From: an uncultured Burkholderiaceae bacterium | GTDB taxonomy: Bacteria; Pseudomonadota; Gammaproteobacteria; Burkholderiales; Burkholderiaceae | Direction of reading: 5' to 3' | DNA length: 25,197 bases | Assembly (NCBI GenBank): GCA_937871985.1 | Contig: CALMPB010000136.1 | Coordinates: 1-25,197, forward strand | Shown: positions 22,695 through 25,197 of the stretch, piece by piece | How positions within the stretch are numbered: position 1 is the stretch's first letter | Layout of the letters: every line of letters begins with the position of its first letter | Notes under the pieces: model-generated | Database searches by the model: none | The model's input: the letters and a program-made list of their open reading frames with translations, nothing else | What the model was told of the DNA's origin: nothing | Position numbers and translations under genes: made by a program

Positions 22695-23009
22695 CTATTA
22701 TCAAATCCTGGCCGGAGAATTTCAAACCTGATGACGTCGGGTTCACCCGACTCACCTTTGACTCTGAGACTTGGCTTTCCAGAACCCACGACCAATTTGC
22801 CATATACTGATCTGTTGGCTTGAGATTTGAGCGTCAGGCGGACCATTCAACGATAGATGCGAAAGCGGCAGCCTCGCTGCCGATAGGCTCGGCGATGGTG
22901 GTTTGGACCTGCACGCAATTCCCCTGGATGACTCTCGCTCAGAATGCCACTAATCGAAGAAGTTTGCACGGGGCGAACGCTCCGAACGAGTCACAAAGGC
23001 GAGCAGTCG

Positions 23010-23849
23010 ATGGCGTTACCGGATGCGATTAAGGAGGACTACGAGAAGCTATCGGCAAAGGATGCCGCCCTCAGCGAGTTGTTCACGCCAGAATTCTTGG
23101 AGCGTTTCGAAGTCCATAGCTATAGAAACGCAAGCCGCATCCTAGCGGCGGCTAATCCGGACGAGCTGAAAGAGCTTGTTGCGAGCCTGATGGAATTCAA
23201 GATCTCGACTCAGCAAATCATCACTCCTGGCGGCAACAAAAGTAGCATTGCCACGAGCATGGATACCTTGCTTCAGCCCAGGGGCTGGTATGAATCTCGT
23301 ATTTTGGGCGATCTAATTGTCAAAAAGCGGACGGTGATGCCCAATCCGGGGTATACGTCAAAAAAGGGATCAAAAAAGACGATAACCGATGAAAAGCTTT
23401 ATAAAGTAGACAATTACATCGACGGACATAAGATTGATTTCGTGAAAAATCGCGTAGCGTTCGACATGGAGTGGAACAGCAAGGATCAGACATTCGATCG
23501 CGACCTTTATGCGGTCAGGACTTTCTACGAATGCGGGATCGTCGATGCAGGCGTTTTGCTGACCCGTTCGAAAGCTCTTGGTACTGTGTTTGCCGACATT
23601 GGCAGCCGAGTAGACATCAAGGATTTCAAGACGAAATACGGTGCGAGCACGACTTGGATGGGCAAGCTGCTCTATCGACTAGACGCTGGACGGGGAGGCG
23701 GTTGCCCCGTCCTCGCGATCGGCATCAAGCCTGCGGTGATCGAGGATTTCGAAGATTGGAAAGCAGCTCATCCGATCATCAAATCAGGATTTGATGCGGA
23801 TGAGCTGACTGATGGTGACGATGAGGCCGAGGAGGCATCCTCGGCCTGA
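23010..23849 (+). CDS. BglII-family type II restriction endonuclease
   Basis: A 279-residue protein. The ATG at 23010 (MALPDAIKEDYEKLSAKDAA) has AAAGGCGAG about 6 bases upstream; an earlier in-frame ATG at 22944 would add 22 residues. The catalytic core matches the BglII/BstYI-type family: KIDFVKNRVAFDMEWNSKDQ, giving D143, E154 and N156, followed by FDRDLYAVRTFYECGIVDAG and GVLLTRSKAL. A C-terminal acidic tail ends the protein (TDGDDEAEEASSA). BglII itself is about 220 residues, so this one is longer. It converges on the methyltransferase gene with one base between the stops. Its target is unknown; relatives cut AGATCT or RGATCY. Confidence 0.8.
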   Translation: MALPDAIKEDYEKLSAKDAALSELFTPEFLERFEVHSYRNASRILAAANPDELKELVASLMEFKISTQQIITPGGNKSSIATSMDTLLQPRGWYESRILGDLIVKKRTVMPNPGYTSKKGSKKTITDEKLYKVDNYIDGHKIDFVKNRVAFDMEWNSKDQTFDRDLYAVRTFYECGIVDAGVLLTRSKALGTVFADIGSRVDIKDFKTKYGASTTWMGKLLYRLDAGRGGGCPVLAIGIKPAVIEDFEDWKAAHPIIKSGFDADELTDGDDEAEEASSA

Positions 23850-23850
23850 C

Positions 23851-24534
23851 TTACTCGGCAGCGATCTCTGCTCGGCGCTGTGCGGCCGAGTTGTGCGCGT
23901 AGGTCTCCCAAGTCGGTTCGTATGACTCGTCGGCTTGGTTGCCCCAAACCGTCCACCCCTTTCGGGCACCGCGCGAGAACATTTCCAAGCGCGGCCCGGC
24001 GCTGCATGCCTCGATCAGAGGGTATTGCTCGTCAGGCTTACGGCTGTGCTCGCGCTTGCGCGTACCCATGTAATTGACCTGCGTCCGACCCGGATCAAGC
24101 GTTCGGGCGTTCTTACCGCGAACACCAAACAATAGTATTTCAGTGACATTACGAAAGTAGAATCCCACGCCTCGTCCGTCAGAGCCGCCGTCTTTTCTGA
24201 TCTTATGCCAAATAATGTTGCTTTTATAATTGAAGCCCCATGCATTTAGCACTTGCAAGCCCTCCGGCAAAAGCGCGTTCGGCACCCATAAATAAAGATG
24301 CGCCGTAGCTGCGAGCGCGTCCTCAACAGGTAGAGCACAAATTTCGTCTAGGGTCATCGTCCCATAGCGATTGAGCCGCCTGTGTTCAGGCGCGACCTTT
24401 CCGGTACGGTTCATGAACTGCCACGGCGGATCAGCAAGGACCGTCGAGAACTTCTTATTGGCGACCGTCTTCCGGAAATCGGCAATCGCGTCAGAGATAG
24501 GTTCGTCGGACGCTGACGGTTGGGACTTTTTCAT
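23851..24534 (-). CDS. MT-A70-family adenine-N6 DNA methyltransferase
   Basis: A 227-residue enzyme of the MT-A70 family. The catalytic DPPW is at residues 35-38 (FSTVLADPPWQFMNRTGK). Other family blocks are YGTMTLDEICALPV, HLYLWVPNALLPEGLQVLNA, NIIWHKIRKDGG, VTEILLFGVRG and SRKPDEQYPLIEACS (SRKP at 164-167). The ATG overlaps the stop of the upstream small gene (ATGA). Facing a BglII-family endonuclease, it is most simply the protective methylase of a type II restriction-modification pair, transferring methyl from S-adenosylmethionine to adenine in the recognition site. An orphan phage-type methylase is the alternative, made less likely by the tail-to-tail layout. Confidence 0.88.
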   Translation of the reverse strand: MKKSQPSASDEPISDAIADFRKTVANKKFSTVLADPPWQFMNRTGKVAPEHRRLNRYGTMTLDEICALPVEDALAATAHLYLWVPNALLPEGLQVLNAWGFNYKSNIIWHKIRKDGGSDGRGVGFYFRNVTEILLFGVRGKNARTLDPGRTQVNYMGTRKREHSRKPDEQYPLIEACSAGPRLEMFSRGARKGWTVWGNQADESYEPTWETYAHNSAAQRRAEIAAE

Positions 24535-24758
24535 GCGTTGTGCTTCTCCCCCGTCCCGGAATTTGGGCCGGTACGTTCATAATGTTCCCACACTTCCACA
24601 AAAAGTGCGTTCGGTTCGATGCCGCGCAAGGCAGCCAATGACTTGAACGCTCTCTTCACTCCCGTGGGGATTCGAACCTGAAGAGGTTCCTTCTCGCTCC
24701 CACCCAAGTTTGGAGGAGACCGCGCAAGTGTTTCAGAGCCATGCTTGGATGCTGACAT
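24531..24758 (-). CDS. Small ribbon-helix-helix-like protein, putative controller of the RM locus
   Basis: A 75-residue protein, starting MSASKHGSETLARSPPNLGG if the ATG at 24756-24758 is used; three further in-frame ATGs upstream lie in an ATGC-rich repeat. After a disordered leader, LQVRI (26-30) followed by PTGVKRAFKSLAALRGIEPN and ALFVEVWEHYER fits a beta-strand plus two helices, the ribbon-helix-helix or Arc/CopG fold. It is translationally coupled to the methyltransferase. A palindrome lies immediately upstream of the start. A role as autoregulator of the methylase operon is inferred. Classical RM controller proteins are helix-turn-helix instead. Confidence 0.6.
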   Translation of the reverse strand: MSASKHGSETLARSPPNLGGSEKEPLQVRIPTGVKRAFKSLAALRGIEPNALFVEVWEHYERTGPNSGTGEKHNA

Positions 24759-24759
24759 A

Positions 24760-24787
24760 GCTGCATGCATGCATGCGCGCATGCAGC
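24760..24787. promoter_or_regulatory. ATGC-rich palindrome at the start of the RHH-like gene
   Basis: GCTGCATGC (24760-24768) and GCATGCAGC (24779-24787) are perfect reverse complements with a 10-nt spacer, ATGCATGCGC, that is itself nearly palindromic. It occupies the place where a ribosome-binding site and operator of the minus-strand gene would be. It may be an operator bound by the RHH-like protein or a translation-blocking hairpin. Confidence 0.45.
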
Positions 24788-25175
24788 CTGTCAATAAAAA
24801 TGTTCTCTCTATGTTCGATTACTGGAGATAGGCGGCGCGTCCAGGCACGACGGAGCTTAAGCGGATTCACGAACGTCCGGTGTCGGCGTGACCGGACGAT
24901 CCCGGTCGCCGCGCCGCCCGGCAGGAATGTCCCAGGCCCCAGCGGTCCGTTGTGGCGGCAGCCGACCAACTCAAGACGTTCCGGCGCGCGCGTGAATGGC
25001 CGCTCGTGCCGAAACTCGCCATTCCTGTCCCATTGAGCGGTCCGACAGCAGCGCGCCTCATTCGGGTCGTTCAGCGCCCGATCCGCCAATCCCGAAAGCG
25101 GACGCCCTCCGAGCACCCTTAAAGGCGATGAGCGCCCTTCCCGGTAGTGCCCCATGGCGTGGTGTAGGAACGCCG
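24788..25175. other. Terminal region with no supported gene
   Basis: About 390 bp. The long minus-strand frame 24733-25155 predicts an Arg/Pro/Gly-rich product that looks like the translation of repetitive intergenic DNA, with words such as GCGCCGCCCGGCAGGAATG and CGCCAATCCCGAAAGCGGA. AT-rich DNA at 24790-24815 (TCAATAAAAATGTTCTCTC) could hold the promoter of the RHH/methyltransferase operon. Confidence 0.45.
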
Positions 25176-25197
25176 ATCCTCGGTCAGGGCCGAGGAT
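25176..25197. other. Perfect stem-loop at the window edge
   Basis: ATCCTCGG (25176-25183) and CCGAGGAT (25190-25197) pair perfectly around a 6-nt loop, TCAGGG. Whether a T-run follows is outside the window, so it could be a terminator, a protein-binding site or the end of a repeat. Confidence 0.5.

Noticed and set aside
23010..24758. Toxin-antitoxin reading of the RHH-like gene with the methylase
   Set aside because: RHH proteins are common antitoxins, but the coupled partner has clear DPPW methyltransferase motifs and faces a restriction enzyme, so an RM locus explains the layout better.
24733..25155. Minus-strand open frame of 140 codons at the right end
   Set aside because: Composition (Arg, Pro, Gly, His) and lack of any motif suggest translated repetitive spacer. 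It also runs through the palindrome and the start of the RHH-like gene.

Overview
The window comes from a GC-rich alphaproteobacterium, most likely a sphingomonad (Sphingomonas, Sphingobium, Novosphingobium or Sphingopyxis). I judge this from the trb gene order and protein flavour, the DUF1176 and DUF3761 envelope proteins, and the style of the intergenic DNA. No rRNA, tRNA or CRISPR array was seen, and the host assignment is inference. The window reads as accessory DNA: conjugation genes, two separate anti-phage-type loci, an intact insertion sequence and a decayed gene.

Region 1 (1-5538, minus strand) is a tightly packed P-type conjugative type IV secretion operon, trbB-trbC-trbD-trbE-trbJ-trbK-trbL, mostly joined by 1-4 base overlaps. 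trbL runs off the left edge. No traG/VirD4 coupling protein precedes trbB. Instead there is a hairpin, a small winged-helix-like gene (5751-6017) and about 830 bp without a convincing gene.

Region 2 (6848-10088, plus strand) is ordinary cargo: a TetR-type regulator followed by a terminator-like hairpin, a DUF1176 protein, a 62-residue orphan, and a secreted DUF3761 protein with three two-cysteine repeats. A 600 bp apparently non-coding stretch follows.

Region 3 (10689-18218, plus strand) is the most interesting part. It holds a ComEC-like metallo-beta-lactamase-fold protein, then a SIR2-domain protein, a 210-residue middle protein and an 808-residue SMC/Rad50-like ATPase with a CPVC hook. 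The last three are joined by 4-base overlaps and followed after 66 bp by a DUF3883 nuclease-like protein. The order effector, middle component, SMC ATPase matches the Lamassu family of defence systems (ABC three-component systems) with a SIR2 effector. The DUF3883 protein, and possibly the MBL protein, look like additions. The expected logic, by analogy, is that the SMC protein senses foreign DNA and releases a SIR2 NADase that empties the NAD+ pool.

Region 4 (18288-21387) is a complete IS66-family element (tnpA, tnpB, tnpC and a pRiA4b ORF-3-type passenger). Its imperfect terminal inverted repeats and 8-bp target duplication (GAAGATTC) are directly visible. Removing it in silico restores a 42-codon open frame whose GTG overlaps the DUF3883 stop, so the element may have split a small last gene of the defence operon.

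Region 5 (21795-24758) has lower GC. It contains a twice-frameshifted SEC-C-type gene, then a restriction-modification locus: a BglII-family endonuclease (plus) facing an MT-A70 adenine methyltransferase (minus), the latter preceded by an overlapping ribbon-helix-helix-like gene with a palindrome at its start codon. The last 400 bp appear non-coding and end in a perfect stem-loop.
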